A DNA stretch of 64,000 nucleotides from Ypsolopha sequella (GCA_934047225.1 OW203992.1:9661501-9725500), one strand, 5' to 3'; shown: positions 32,274 to 44,931, counted from the stretch's first letter. The notes: a model not told the origin generated them from the letters alone. Numbers and translations: made by a program.

Positions 32274-32904
32274 CTCAGTGGTTCTGCTTCCAGCCAGCAG
32301 CTGTTCGGGCCAGTACAGATGGACGGATTGAAGTTGGTTACAGACGCCGCCGCCGTTGCAATAGCGCAATATCGGAGCTTCGACAAGTGCGCGGGATACT
32401 GCCATGACAGCTAACTTCACGCGCGCCATCTGTACTGTCCAGAACAGAACTAGGCAGAGTATAGTCCTAATAATGTTGTTAAGTTTGCATGATTTATGTG
32501 GTCAGAGATGTGTGTTGTAAATATAATGGCTGTGACATTTTATTTATATTTTTCTAATTGCATAATTATTATTATGAAAATGATGCTGTGATGACTGTGA
32601 TGCTGTGTCTTTTATTTAATTTAATGTTGTTCAAATGGAAGTCTTTAATTTTATTACTTAGAATGCTTTGTTTATTTATTTATTTTTATCCTATTATTTA
32701 ATGTTTAGTTTTAAGCTTTTCCTTGATATTAATTAAGACTTTTCTTTATTACACATTATAATGTAATAATCAGTTGTGTTTTATTTTTATTTACCTGTTT
32801 CTGTACCAGCTACCCCTGGGGTTTAAAAGCAACGGGTTTAATTTCTTCTCTTTCTCACGAAAAAACCTCATCAAGGCTTGGGTATGTATGATTACGCTTT
32901 GATA

Positions 32905-33240
32905 AAAGGGAGCTGAGCAGTAACCATTTCATCCCCATTAATTGAAACTGAACAATTAAATACAAAATTCACTCAATAGTTATTCAACAAAACCTTATTA
33001 AACATGTATTCCAAGTTTCCATTGGTTTCTGTAAATTAGAATGTTAAAGCTTTAAATTTTAAAGTTCTAATTTACAAAAACCAATGGAAATTTGCGATGA
33101 CAGTTTACATTACACAATACATAATAAGGTTTTGTTGAATAACTATTGAGCAAATTTTGAATTTAAGTGTTCTGTTTCGATGTGTTAGAAAAAGGCGAGT
33201 TTTTCACAATCCGGCTGCTAAACTGCTCTTAAAGGTAATC
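32905..33240. repeat. GGCGGGTTTTTCACAATCCG family, full inverted-repeat copy
   Basis: Both arms are visible: TCAATAGTTATTCAACAAAA at 32973 and TTTTGTTGAATAACTATTGA at 33131, around a central palindrome of TTTACAAAAACCAATGGAAA. Confidence 0.6.
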
Positions 33241-33293
33241 TTGGTTGGTTTCGTGTAAAAAGTCGAGAAAGAAAATATTATTACTTTTTTTTT

Positions 33294-33525
33294 CAGGAAA
33301 CAAATCTTATATTTAAAAACAATGCCCTGCAAAACTGTATAAACAGTTTGCAGGAATGAGTCTCGTGAGTAACAAAAAATAAATTAAAATTTAAAAGAGA
33401 AAAAGATAAATGCTTTGTTTACATTACTGATGATTCATATTGAGTGTCTCTAAAATATACTTTTAAGAGACCTTCTAAACTATGTTTATTTGGCTCGTTT
33501 CAGATATCCTCGGGTAAAATGTTCT
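33294..33525 (-). repeat. second copy of the LINE 3' end (uninterrupted)
   Basis: Matches 1969-2134 joined to 2791-2925 with the 2.1-2.8 kb LINE absent, so it shows the empty target site around 33425-33437. Confidence 0.7.
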
Positions 33526-33730
33526 AACAGCTAAGCCTCAGGCAAAATAGTAATTGGGTTATATTTACTAATAATTAGAGCGAACTATGTATAAGAACAA
33601 TTTATTCCGTAAGGTGGATGCGACAGTTCTTGTTCCTAAACCATAGAGGAGATAGCAATTTTTTCCTCTATGTCCCAAAGGCACAACTTTATGATAATTT
33701 TTCTCATTTTTGTATAAAAAGTATTCTTAA

Positions 33731-34446
33731 GGGTCGGTTGCGCCAAACATGCTCTCGCGTTTGGACAATTTAGCATATTAAAACAAAATATTTTTATAAA
33801 ATAAAATTTTTGTAGGTAGTTAAGGAGTTGAACTATATTACAATTTTTCAGATTTGACACAAGTATCACAATCATCGGAAAAAAAATCGGAAAGATCACT
33901 AAAATCACGAAAAACGTAATCGGGCGTTACAAACAGAAAAAAAAAATTGTTTTATTATTCCAAATTGAAATATATTTTTTTTGCGTAAAGAGTTCAAAGT
34001 ACCTTAATCATATAATATATTAATATTTTTTCTTTTCGTTATCTAAAAAGAAATACACACACTTCCAAGTTCTTTTTGCGTAATTTTTCTGTACAGGAAA
34101 AATGTAGAATGTTTGAGTACTTCTCTTAAAATACGAAATAAAAAAATAAAAAATATGAAAAATCTGTCAAAGCTACTTTCATTTCTTTGCTCTATAAAAA
34201 AATATTTTATTTTGTAGTTAGATCAGTAGACTGATCATACTAGTTCCAAAGCCAAGTTACGTTTTCCGTGATTTGACTGATCTTTCCGATTTGTTTTCTC
34301 GATGATTGTGATACTTGTGTTAAATGTGAAAAATCATAATGTAGTTCAACTTCTTAACTACTTACACAAATTTTATTTGTAAAAAATATTTTGTTTTAAT
34401 ATGCTAAATTGTCCAAACGCGAGAGCATGTTTGGCGCAACCGACCC
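33731..34446. mobile_element. TTAA-flanked element with about 195-bp inverted arms
   Basis: TTAA at 33727-33730 and 34447-34450. Termini GGGTCGGTTGCGCCAAACAT and its complement, and the arms stay alignable through TCGGAAAGATCA. Its right TTAA is also the left TTAA of the next element. Confidence 0.75.
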
Positions 34447-34450
34447 TTAA

Positions 34451-34647
34451 GGTGCTATATGCTGCAGAAGTACTGCCACTTTAGAATAAAAAATCATTCT
34501 TTACTTACTAGAATAATTATTGAAAATCTGCTCAAGTAAATGCGTAGATATAGCAATGAACTATTTTTAAATAGCATAGTTTTCATAGACAACGTCTTTG
34601 ATGAGCTAAACATTTAACTTTTGCTAAAAACGGCCGCTTTTTCCTGA
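34451..34647. repeat. partial TTAA MITE, relative of 8019-8380
   Basis: GGTGCTATATGCTGCAGAAG and the next 190 bases match 8019-8215, then end at the start of a palindromic MITE. Confidence 0.55.
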
Positions 34648-34866
34648 GCAATGTATAACAATAGTTCACTACATGATTAAACGTATTTTTAATGATATTC
34701 TGGTGGTAGCTTAAAAATAATTGGATTTTCCAGAGTAATTTTAGAATTTTTCAATTAAATTGTTATAAAATTACTCTTATGGAAAATCCAATTATTTTTA
34801 AGCTACTATAATATCATTTAAAATACGTTTATAATTTAGTGAACTATTGTTATACATTGCTCTTAT
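34648..34866. repeat. palindromic MITE
   Basis: Arms GAGCAATGTATAACAATAGT through GGATTTTCCA, inverted at 34775-34866. The centre is near 34757. Confidence 0.65.
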
Positions 34867-35125
34867 CTAAAAGTTGTATTTTGGCCGTAATAATTATTTC
34901 TTAATATTTTGTAACAAATAGGGAGAATCGATCCTTAATTATCATATCTTGAAAGCCAGCCATCTATTGATTTTGCGTCCATGGTGCACGATTATAAGTA
35001 TTGATTGACGTTACTTGAACAAAATTATTTTTGCAAACAGCCACATATTGATTTTGCAGGTTTCTTCATTACTCAAAAGAGTGTCGTCATCGATTTTGGA
35101 GAGAATAAAAACTGCAAATAAATAT

Positions 35126-35515
35126 TTTTTCAATGCATGTGCTCGTAAAGGCCCAGTTTTTATGCATCAAAACCGAACAGAAAGTCGATTATTTTGCCCT
35201 AGGGCTTTAATATATATATTTTTTTATTTATTTACAATGGTTGGCTAACCTGCAGCCTTTCCTGTGTACCATAGACGTTATACTTTTTTTACACCGTTTA
35301 ACGGCTCTGGATACAGTCCTTTTGAGCCGATTACAATTTAAAGTTCACAATATTATGTTTGTTTTATTTCCTCACACTATGCATTGAAAAACGTAGTATG
35401 ATACGCGGGCGTAAGAGCAATAAATTACTCGGTTACGTTTAAAACACTCGCTACGCTCGTGTTTTAAATCGTCCTCGTAATTTATTCCTTTGCGCCCTAG
35501 TAGCATAAACTACTA
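35126..35515 (+). repeat. inverted-repeat MITE, CAATGCA family, copy 2
   Basis: Nearly the same as 2936-3323, including the internal phrase AAAACCGAACAGAAAGTCGA and the terminal GTAGCATAAACTACTA. Confidence 0.65.
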
Positions 35516-36159
35516 ATAAAAACGAGAATTCTATTGTGGAATAGATCGCGTGAGAACTTTGGCTCCTTCTTAGTCTGCCATCCTTTTGACGTGACAATTA
35601 TAATTTTATTGCTGCGGTTTTTGCTTCATAATGTTTTCATTACAAATTAAGGTGATTAATAGCTAGCTCGTGATTAATTCGCACGCACAAACGTTAATAA
35701 TTTTTAACCAATCAGATGACTTTAGCACTTTCCTTCAAAAATCTTTTAGCTTTTCTTTATCTTGGAGCATGTACCAAGGCTCAAGTCACGACAGATTATA
35801 TTATTTTATTTTGGTATTTTTGTAGCTTGGACAGATTTTGGTAACTTAGAATTATTTAGTTGAATGTTCTATATTTAAAAGTTCTTTGAATTATATTATG
35901 AATTATTATATGGGAACTACTTTATTACTAAGATAATTACTCGTACTAAGACAGACCTAACACATTTCATTTCATTTATTTAATGCAATAAATCACTCAT
36001 TTATTTAATGCAATAAATCACATGTATATTGGACATATGGGCAGAAAATTATTTCAGGAGACGGTAAAAGCGTTGGAACATATTCTACTGCTGCAATTTA
36101 GCTGCCTTTATTAGATCGTTATAATGCAACTTGATGATAATAATGTGACTTTACGACAG

Positions 36160-36790
36160 CAGGTGGTAAGGCTGATGCCGGGCTAGACTGTGGAGCTACC
36201 ACCATCCTACTTGGAGACCCCCTCGAAGTAATTCGGGGGAGAGTAAGCGGACAGCTCACAGGCAAAAAACCAGGAGGGCCCACCATACCTAGGACCGATG
36301 GATGGCGGTATATCCATCCGTAATAGCCGGGCCCTATTTGGAACAGACTGGTGACAGGCATCGGCGTCACTGGGGCGAGGGTCCCGGCACCGCGCTTACC
36401 AACCCGCCTGCACAGCGCGTGTGAGCAGTGGCGTGCACAGAACTTTTTTCCGGAAAAGCAATCAGAAGGTCAAGTACGACAATAAAAAAAATATGAAAAA
36501 ATTTAAATAACACTTTGAAAAAAAAAAGTTTGTATGACAATTTTCACTCTAGGGTAGGCAGTGCCTACCCTGGCGTCATACAAACTTTTTTTTTTCAAAG
36601 TGTTATTTAATTTTTTTCATATTTTTTTTACTGTCGTACTTGACCTTCTGATTGCTTTTCCGGAAAAAAGTTCTGTGCACGCCACTGCGTGTGAGTATGG
36701 GCAATTCTTCCAGGATGACCGCCGGGAGTGGCAAAGTCCTGGAAAGGCTTATGTCCAGCAGTGGACGAACTAGGCTGATGGATGGATGAT
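36160..36790 (+). repeat. dispersed GC-rich repeat, copy 2, MITE-interrupted
   Basis: Matches 4284-4660 on both sides of the hAT-like MITE at 36426-36687. Confidence 0.65.
36426..36687. mobile_element. hAT-like fold-back MITE with 8-bp target duplication
   Basis: 262 bp, termini CAGTGGCG/CGCCACTG, nearly palindromic throughout, flanked by CGTGTGAG (36418-36425 and 36688-36695). An 8-bp duplication with a CAGTGGCG terminus is typical of hAT elements. It interrupts the dispersed repeat 36160-36790, whose empty version is at 4284-4660. Confidence 0.8.
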
Positions 36791-36929
36791 GATGGACGAC
36801 AACAGGAATTAGAATTTAATAGAATATCAATAAACTAGATATAATCCAGACACTAATTACTACTCACACTTTGATACTTTCACAAGGAAAATACTTTTTA
36901 GATATTTAAAAGTCTACAATTATTTTTAA

Positions 36930-37345
36930 GGGGCTATACCGTGAAAATTGACACTTTTTGAAGTTATTTATCTGCTCTTTTAATGAAGTTCCAAGTAAAA
37001 TAAATTAGTATAACAATTTTGGGACCTTTAACTAGATTTTGGTCTATCAGAAACGCGATAGGAGGAATTTCATTCGATAGAAATAATTATTGAAATCAGG
37101 TCTAAATTTACACTTTTTTTGATATTTTGACAAATAAGGATAGCATACAGACTTCAAAAATATTTATTTAGATGGGTTTTGAATACACCTAAATAACTGG
37201 TTATGGAATTTTTTGTAGCTATTTTAGTTAATTTTGCATTAATTTAAAACCGACTTTTTGACAATTTTCCCCGATTCCGTCCCTTTCGCTTTGCTGGTCT
37301 TTCTGCCTGGAGTAACGGGGACCTTTGCTAGCACGGTATATCACC
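36930..37345. mobile_element. TTAA-flanked MITE, diverged GGCGATA family
   Basis: TTAA at 36926-36929 and 37346-37349. The inner part (GGAGTAACGGGGACC, AAAACCGACTTTTTG) is a diverged inverse of 14434-14560. Confidence 0.55.
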
Positions 37346-37915
37346 TTAATCGGCCTTTGAGAAACTGGAACGAAGAATCAATTAGCTCCTCTGCTAAAAG
37401 GAAGGAAGTTGTGTCAAATCTAAGGTTGCGCTAAGATTTCCTCTTAAGCTACTACTAATTGCTTAGATAGTATCTCTCTATATCACCGTCACGTTGCGAC
37501 GTCTGGTAACAATCTAGTACGTGATCTCACATTCATCTTATTTAATCATAGTATTATGTAAATAATTTCTGTATTGCTGCTAACTGCCATCTTGATAAGA
37601 TAGACGTTATCTCCAGATGTGCCGTGCCGGAGGATGTTCAGGGTACACTGAAGCTTTGTGTCTGAAGGTTTGTGGAGTGAAGTTAGCGTGGATTCAGTGG
37701 GAGACATGGTGCTGTTGACAAATATCAAAATATGTTTGGGCAAGTAAGTATTGACATCAGTGTTATTAATATTAACGTACAGCAAAGCAAGTTTCAGTGT
37801 CTATACTTATAGATTCTGGATTTGCAACGCCCAAAAATCAAGAATGAGAACAAGTTAAATAATTAAATTTAAACAAGAGTCAATGAGAAATGATCGCGGC
37901 TTTGCACTCCTTTAA

Positions 37916-38400
37916 GGCGAATGGATACGCCAACTGCAATTTGGACCTGTCTTTGAAGGCCTACTCCTCCCACACGGGTGGTCCAAAAACTTTCATAAAA
38001 ATATATGATAGGCATTAAAGTCAAAAATAAATTTCAAGTTTCATAAACTATTTTTCTATTGTAAGTTTTGACAAAAAAAAACGAAAGTCATCGAAAGTTT
38101 CACATGATTAACACAAGAATTCTCTTACTCCTTCCAAACGCCTAAAGCGATTTTAATCATTATTTCACAAAATTATAGGAAATTTTTAGATCTAAAAAAT
38201 TTAAGTTCAAAATTTTTTTTTCGTTCATGGCGTCCATGTGAAAAGTATTATTTTCTTCTATTTTGCGCTAGCCGGAGACGCAGTGGTTGTCGTAACAGCC
38301 ACTTTTCAAGACACGCTGAAATGAACATTATTTCAATGTCCTTTTCGTTGATATTTGTGCCGACACACATCGAGTTGCTTATATAGCGTGGTCATACGCC
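37916..38400. mobile_element. TTAA-flanked MITE, related to the GTACGAATATCGACGG family
   Basis: TTAA at 37912-37915 and 38401-38404. Ends GGCGAATGGATACGCC and GTGGTCATACGCC. Positions 38220-38380 are the inverse of the first half of 39931-40347. Confidence 0.65.
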
Positions 38401-38404
38401 TTAA

Positions 38405-39161
38405 GAACAGCCAGAGTTTGACTGCAAATTCAAGACACGACTGGCGGTGCCCCTACACATGTATGTTAGTTAATGTTGGGTATGGCAATGTGAGCATGCA
38501 GTGAAAACGCGTTTCTTACGGCGCATCGTAAATGTTGCTTGACGTTGTATGGTAGAATGTAAAATAAATAAAATAGAAAGGATCGTTGTGACCTGAAAGA
38601 AAATAATATGTATAGTGACTACTCGTAGTTTATAATAAAACCGGTTTATTGTTAGTAGAACTTGCGCCCTGAGGGTTCCGTACCGTTACATAAAATAAAT
38701 CAGTAAACAAATAATAATAAGTAATCTTGACTGTTAACCACTTAAATTAAAATCTATATGACACTGTCTGACGGTGATGAAAACTCGAAACTACATAGTA
38801 GCAGCCAGAGAGCAAGTACTAAGTAACAGCATAATGAAAGATTAAATAAAAGTAATATTATATAAAAAATAACTACATACATTTCTTTTCGATACTTCTT
38901 ACAAAAATTGTGCTCAATTTTCAACTTTTATAACGTAACATACTCATTATCGTGCACAACAAAAAGAATAATACAAAGTTCTATATACATCGACATGATA
39001 GAGGTGTTAGAGGTTTCAAAATCTGGTCTGTGAAATGCAAGTCACAGTCACACTTGTACACCCAGATTTCATCGACGATTATTACGGCCCAGCAATGCCC
39101 AGCATGATGGATGGTGAGAGTCCACCCGCCGTACTTCAGGCATAGATTGGACTCACAGGTT
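38405..39161. other. no recognised feature
   Basis: AT-rich spacer between two TTAA MITEs, without coding potential. Confidence 0.45.
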
Positions 39162-39564
39162 TAGGGGGCTTCACAATGCGCAGTTTCGCACTGGTTTCAG
39201 TTCCGTCAATGTAGACGGATTTTGTTAAAATAATATGGCGTGTTTTTTGACTCAAGTCAATTATTAATTACACTTTAAAAAAAAACATACCTTCAATCTT
39301 CTTTTAATTATATTACTAAAAAAAAGCATTAATTTCACGAAAAAAGCGATTCAGTTTCCATATTTCAAAACCGATTGAAACGAAACCAACACACGCAGAT
39401 ACTAACAAGAAAAAAATTATCTTTATTACATAAAGAAATTACAGTTAATGACCTAATGTAGCAACGATTTCAAAATAAATAAAGTTTTGCGTGCGCGCCA
39501 TATGATTAGAGCCTAAAACACAAAAGCGTTAAAGCAGGACTGAATTTTAGCACTGTGCAGCCCC
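39162..39564. mobile_element. TTAA-flanked MITE, GGGGCTGCACA family, copy 2
   Basis: Right TTAA at 39565-39568 preceded by AGCACTGTGCAGCCCC; left end GGGGGCTTCACAATGC with a decayed TTAG. The body matches 27304-27694 in inverse orientation. Confidence 0.6.
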
Positions 39565-39930
39565 TTAACGTGCCTTCTGAAGCACGCAGACATAGTAAAA
39601 ACAGAATAGTGGAATAACTGCTGCGCCGCGCGAGACTTAAATGCCTACTGTTGCAGGGTTGTCACTGTCTTTTGGTTTTACAGCTAAGTTTCATTTAGTT
39701 TTGTAGTTATAATATTTACAAAATTAATACATACGGACACATACCTATGCATCATGTTTGTTAATCGTCTCTTTAGTTTCCTCTCAAAGAATCAATGTTC
39801 GCTGCCCATTCCTAACGACTAGGTGACAGCATAATTCTCAAAAAAATCCCAGCTTTACGTAACAACAAACTCCAAATAACTAAAATACGAGTAAATTAAC
39901 ACTGAACATGTGGGGTCAGCTCAATTTTAA

Positions 39931-40347
39931 GACGATTAGTGTCACCAAAGTAGCAGCTCGATTTTGTTGGTACGAATATCGACGGAAACGACATTGAAAT
40001 AACGTTCATATCAGCATTGTGGCTGTTACGACGCTCGCTGCATCTTGATAGGGCAAAATAGGAGAAAATAATACTTTTCACATGGACGTGAATGTTCGAT
40101 TGAATAATCCTATTTTATGTTTATAGCTATCAAATTTATCTATTACTCAAAGCATAAATGAATTAAATCGACCAAGCTTCTTAAGAGCAGTAGGGAATAC
40201 ACGCCAAAAAACAACATTCGGTGGTTTTTTTTTTCATATAGAAGTTTTGGTGGTATGAAAAAGAAATATGCTGTTTTTTTTATTTTTGGCTCGGCCATAA
40301 ACGAGTAGTAGGCTTTAGAAAGTATCCATTTGGCGATACCAAGCCCC
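39931..40347. mobile_element. TTAA-flanked MITE, GTACGAATATCGACGG family, copy 2
   Basis: TTAA at 39927-39930 and 40348-40351. Colinear with 31018-31478. The inverse of its first half occurs inside 37916-38400. Confidence 0.65.
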
Positions 40348-40562
40348 TTAATGTTTAAAACTCAAACTCAAACAAGCGCGACTGCGGAGCGCTGCGGCGG
40401 GCGTCCCCAACTCGCCCCGATCTTCCCGACTTAGCAAGTGTCGTTTTGTGCGTGCTGTGGTTCTTGCGTTGCGTACGTACTGGCACGCTCCAGGCACGCA
40501 CACATATTAGCCGCACTTGGTACATTTCTCTGAACTATTCTGTTTTTACTATGACGCAGACC

Positions 40563-40640
40563 GAACACTAATGTGCCCCCACGGGAACTGAACCCGCAAC
40601 CTCGAAATTAGTAGTGGAATACTCGAACCACAGAGGTGGT
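40563..40640 (-). repeat. tRNA-like SINE head, degraded
   Basis: On the minus strand it reads GTGGTTCGAG, then CTACTAATTTCGAGGTTGCG, then GGTTCAGTTCCC, which resembles the A and B boxes of tRNA-derived arthropod SINEs. Target duplications were not found. Confidence 0.4.
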
Positions 40641-40847
40641 CGGAGTTCCAAACTTAGCAAGCTAAAATTCAAAACTGTAAGGTTAAACTTTGTTTGGTTA
40701 AACTAGCCCTCAACTTCTTAAATTCCATTTACTGTTTCTTTACAAATGTTATGTGTCTAAATACGAGGTGATTCATTCATAGCCGTGTAGAATCCCCTTG
40801 TAATTCAACGACCACAGGCACTATCTATCCACATATAGATGTTGTGA

Positions 40848-42115
40848 ACCTATCTTGACTTTAAAAAGGCTTTTGATCGAGTAGATAATGACGTCCTACT
40901 TGAAAAGCTATGTACCTTTGGGTTTGCTCCGAGACTACTCAGATTGTTTGCCGACTACCTTCGAGATCGGCAGCAGTATGTCAAGTATGGTTGTTACACT
41001 TCGAAACCTTACCATACACGATCAGGCGTAAGTCAGGGTTCAATTCTTGGCCCACTTCTTTTTGTCATAATGATAAATGATATAGAGGATGTCCTGGAAC
41101 ACGTATCCAGTCTTCTGTATGCTGATGATCTCAAGTTGATAATCAACATAAGAGAAACGGCCGACTGTAACCTACTACAGAGGGACTTGGATGCTGTGTA
41201 TCTCTGGAGTGTACAGAACAAGCTGCACTTTAACCCCAGCAAATGCTTTTGTATGTCTTTTACGAGGGCAACACAGAGCCATACAGCAACATATACTCTA
41301 GGATCCGAAAACATAGCTCGTGTGAACTCAATAAAAGATCTTGGCGTAACATTTGACACGACTCTTAAGTTCCATGAGCACATGAAGAACCTGGCAGCTA
41401 ATTGCTCCAAAAGGCTAGGTTTCGTTCTTCGCAATGCTAGGGATTTCCAAAATCCTAAAGCAATAGAACTTCTTTACACAGCTTTAGTGAGAAGCAAGAT
41501 AGAAACCGGGGCCGTCGTCTGGAGCCCTCATGAAGCAAAATACGTGCTCTTGCTGGAGAAAGTGCAGAAAGCGTTCCTCCGTTTTCTCTACAAAAAGAAA
41601 TATGGGTACTATCCTTTTATGTACCCGACAAAATATCTTTTAGGTATGCTGGGTTTTAATTCACTTGAAGTCCGACGAAACTGTGAGCAACTTGTTACAG
41701 TCTGTCATATGTTGCGTGGAGAATCAGACTGTCCACAGCTCACTAGTTTAGTATGTCGTCTCTTTGTGCCAGATAAATATCTCAGGGCTCGCAAGCACGT
41801 ACTGCTATCGGTACCATCAGTACGCACAGTCGCCCGCAGTCAGTCTCCGTTAGTGCGCACACTATCCTCCCTCAACGCACTGTTGTCGTTAGAACCAGAA
41901 TGTGATTTGTTTGCTGACAGGTTTACGAGTGTGAGTAATAAATGTCAGGAGTTCTGTGAGCGTCATTTTGTTTAATTACTTATTTATTTTAATTCACTGT
42001 ATAATTATTTTCTTTTGTGAAATGTATATAAATATTGTGTGAAATGTATAACGTGTTAGTATTATGCTGTAATGTTATATATTTTAATTAAATAAATAAT
42101 AATAATAATAATAAT
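40848..42115 (+). pseudogene. non-LTR retrotransposon, 5'-truncated, with intact RT C-terminal half
   Basis: An open frame 40848-41975 encodes the C-terminal half of a reverse transcriptase. It includes motif A (YLDFKKAFDRV), motif B ([19 protein letters not shown]), catalytic YADD (LYADDLKLI) and the downstream thumb region (IKDLGVTFDTTLKFHEHM). The enzyme would copy its RNA at the nicked target. It is truncated within the palm, so the fingers, endonuclease and ORF1 are missing. No stops occur in the remaining 375 codons, suggesting a young insertion. The 3' end is an (AAT)n tract at about 42089-42121, the kind of short-repeat tail used by I/Jockey-like elements. Confidence 0.8.
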
Positions 42116-42121
42116 AATAAT
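42089..42121 (+). repeat. (AAT)n tract at a LINE 3' end
   Basis: About ten AAT units closing the 40848-42115 LINE. Confidence 0.75.
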
Positions 42122-43646
42122 ATACGGATGATAAGCAACCTGTGCATGAGCTAGGTACCATAACAATCGATTGGAGTCAATCATCTGAGCGGGCAGGTCG
42201 CCACGACCGTGAATATGACAAGAATAGGCCGGCGTCCCGTCGGGCCTCAGTGCCTCCCCGCCTCTCGCGTGGTTCGCTTCCTGCCCGATTCATCACGAAT
42301 TATCACACACGGTTGTGTCCCAATCAGTGAACCAACAAGGTGCATCTGATGTGGCGCGAGATCGAGGAGGATATGCGACGCAAGTGACTAGCTTCCGATG
42401 TGCAAGCGAAACACCATGTAAACCAGCTGCCGCCACGGCGGAGGAAGATGTAAGTTAGACGGGTGTGAACATAGAAAAGTTATTTGTTACCATTATACAC
42501 GATTATGTATGTTAAAACCCGTAAAATGAGAATTTTACTCACGCGTCAAAAACGCTTTATGTATAAGTATATAGGTATAATACCATAAAAATAAAAACAG
42601 AATGCTAATCCGACAACATTGTTTTATCTTTTTATAAATATCTTGCATTATTTTTATATAGGTATATCATATCATTCCATTTTATTATTAGTACGAAAAC
42701 CGTCGGAGCCAATCATTCCAATAGTTCCAGCTTCCAAAGATAAACGGGAGTTATAGGATTTTTGTATAATTTTCCGAAATTTGCGATTTAAAATGGCATA
42801 ACAATAATATATTCTTTTTTAATTACCAATTCAAATACCTATTTGGCAACGAAATTATATTTAAGAAGTAAATAATCGGAAAATTGCGACCATAGATCTA
42901 CTACGATTGTAATACACGGTGTATTATACACCTCTCTTGCTTCTGCCACATCCATAAATCGTTTCATACTTCGCGCGCATCCTTTTGACTTGGCTCTCAT
43001 TCTTATTATTACACAGCTAGTCAATATTAAAACGTTATTTTATGAAAAAATATAAAACGTTTTTTCTATAAAAACAAATTCCATGTTGCTACTGTGAATT
43101 TTAGTCTAGAAATGGAAGATGGGGTCACTTTTTTAAACTTTGGAATTTTCCTATGTCCAAACGGAGATTAAAATAAAAAAAATGTTTTGGACAACCATAA
43201 CGTGTTCTTAAAATAATACGGGCACCGTTAATTGAATTTTTTAATATATTATTCTTTTATATTGCATATTCTTTTAACAATTTTTCTTTTTAACTTTTTT
43301 TGATGCTGTGACAGTTAAATAATTTACAAAAATATTATTAAAATCTTCGTTTTTCAATGGGACGAAAAATTGGAAATTGTTAATTTTTAGAGACATTTTG
43401 TATGTGAGCCCGCTTGATCAAGTAAAAGCAAAATAAGTTCAGAAAAACTAACAAGCTCAAAAAATCGTTTTACATTCTTTTTTCTACTGCTAAAAATCTT
43501 TTTAGTTACCTATGTATCAACCTTCTAGTCCTCGGTTTCTTACCTTGGCTACGAAACCCTAAAAAATACTCACAAACTATTGAGCAAGTGAAAGCACGTA
43601 TGTATAGAGCAAGTGAAAGCACGTACACCTTTTTATTTTACTAAAC
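42122..43646. other. GC-rich island then AT-rich spacer, no gene recognised
   Basis: 42170-42450 is markedly GC-richer than its surroundings and holds one 62-codon frame without recognisable motifs. The rest is AT-rich. Confidence 0.4.
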
Positions 43647-43648
43647 TA

Positions 43649-43880
43649 CACTGGCCTGCAAAACTAAGTACTACACTTTTTAAATTTGATTTTTTTCTAA
43701 ACTATAGAAGTTAGAGATTTAAAATAAAAAACGTTTTATAGAAAATTTTATCAGCTTTCTTTGAAACTATAGGGAACTATAAGGACAACTTCACTATGTG
43801 ATTATTTTAAATCTCTAACTTCTATAGTTTAGAAAAAAATCAAATTTAAAAAGTGTAGTACTTAGTTTTGCAGGCCAGTT
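43649..43880. mobile_element. Tc1/mariner-like MITE, TA target
   Basis: TIR CACTGGCCTGCAAAACTAAG extending about 85 bp, flanked by TA (43647-43648 and 43881-43882). 232 bp. Confidence 0.72.
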
Positions 43881-44162
43881 TAGTTTACTCAACTCAAAAT
43901 CATAAGTTATGAAGCTGTGACTGACGGAAAATGCAGTCTCACCATATTATAATGGTTGTTTTTGATAGCGGAATTTGCAAAATATACGTATATTTGAACG
44001 TTAAAGTATGTCTGTGCTCTATGTAAAATTATTAATGTACGTCAATGCCTCATTAGTATAATGAATCTCGAACAATAAATTAAACACGCTGAAAATTACA
44101 TTTTCATGCAAAATATCTACCAGAAAGCAGAAAATGCACTTCGTTCCGTTGGTAACATAGCA

Positions 44163-44395
44163 GTGGCGGATACAGGGTGGGGGCATGGCCTCCCCCAAAA
44201 TGTCCAGGAATTCCATATATTTGACTATTTGACTTGACTTTTCGATTCGATTCGGGTGCACTTTTACACAGCATGGGCAAAAAGCACCTTTAGCCTTAAA
44301 TCACCTAAAAACTTCAATGTTTTTTTTGATGAGTGGTAAACCTTGTCAGAATGTCCCTGAATTCTGTAAAATCTAATCCTAGATCCACCCTTGAC
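44163..44395. repeat. hAT-like MITE, GGCGGATAC family, copy 3
   Basis: CAGTGGCGGATACAGGGTGG at the left, CTAGATCCACCCTTG at the right. The body shares CCAGGAATTCCATATATTTG with copy 2. Confidence 0.6.
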
Positions 44396-44591
44396 ACATG
44401 ATAATGAGCATGTTTCTTTGTAAATTATGATAAGCAATAAAATATAATTTATTCTTATCAATCACGTGATTAGCACCTGTCTGTTTTTATCGAGATGAGA
44501 ATAACAATAGTCAATACATTCTATGCGGTTCTTATGTTAGGTATCAATTTTCTATGGTAATGTTTATTACGGTTACGACCTGCGGACCTAT

Positions 44592-44812
44592 TATGTATCT
44601 TTAGTTGCCAACTGGACGGGGTGCCTATCATCAAAAACATAGATATACTATCGAATTCCGATTGTCTAAGGATATGTTCGCACTTGAAGTGACGACACAG
44701 TTCGTAAATAGTTCAATACCAACTAAAGGCAATTTTGAAAGTTCAGTTTTTATCTATATTTTTGATGATAGGCACCTAGTCCAGTTGCCAACCAGAGATA
44801 CAGAATAGGGGG
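44592..44812. mobile_element. inverted-repeat MITE, copy of the nested 14.6-kb element
   Basis: TATGTATCTTTAGTTGCCAA at the left, TTGCCAACCAGAGATACAG at the right. The 60-base arms contain GTGCCTATCATCAAAAACAT. Confidence 0.65.
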
Positions 44813-44931
44813 GCAGTACGACACTCATTTATGACAATGTCAGCCCCCGACTCACTCTTTGAGTCTCGCTCTAAAAATGCAATTTTCGGGCATCTTGTTT
44901 GATATGTCAGAATAAAATCCCGATGCTTTAA

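Noticed and set aside
32166..32429. Coding exon around 32.2-32.4 kb
   Set aside because: The frames cross the end of the CACAAAATA MITE. The flanking GC-rich DNA reads through when the MITE is ignored, but no family or splice signal supports a gene.
37546..37785. Minus-strand exon of the DOCK gene or another host gene
   Set aside because: An acceptor-like TCAACAG and a reasonable-looking frame exist, but there is no convincing donor and no match to any DOCK segment I know.
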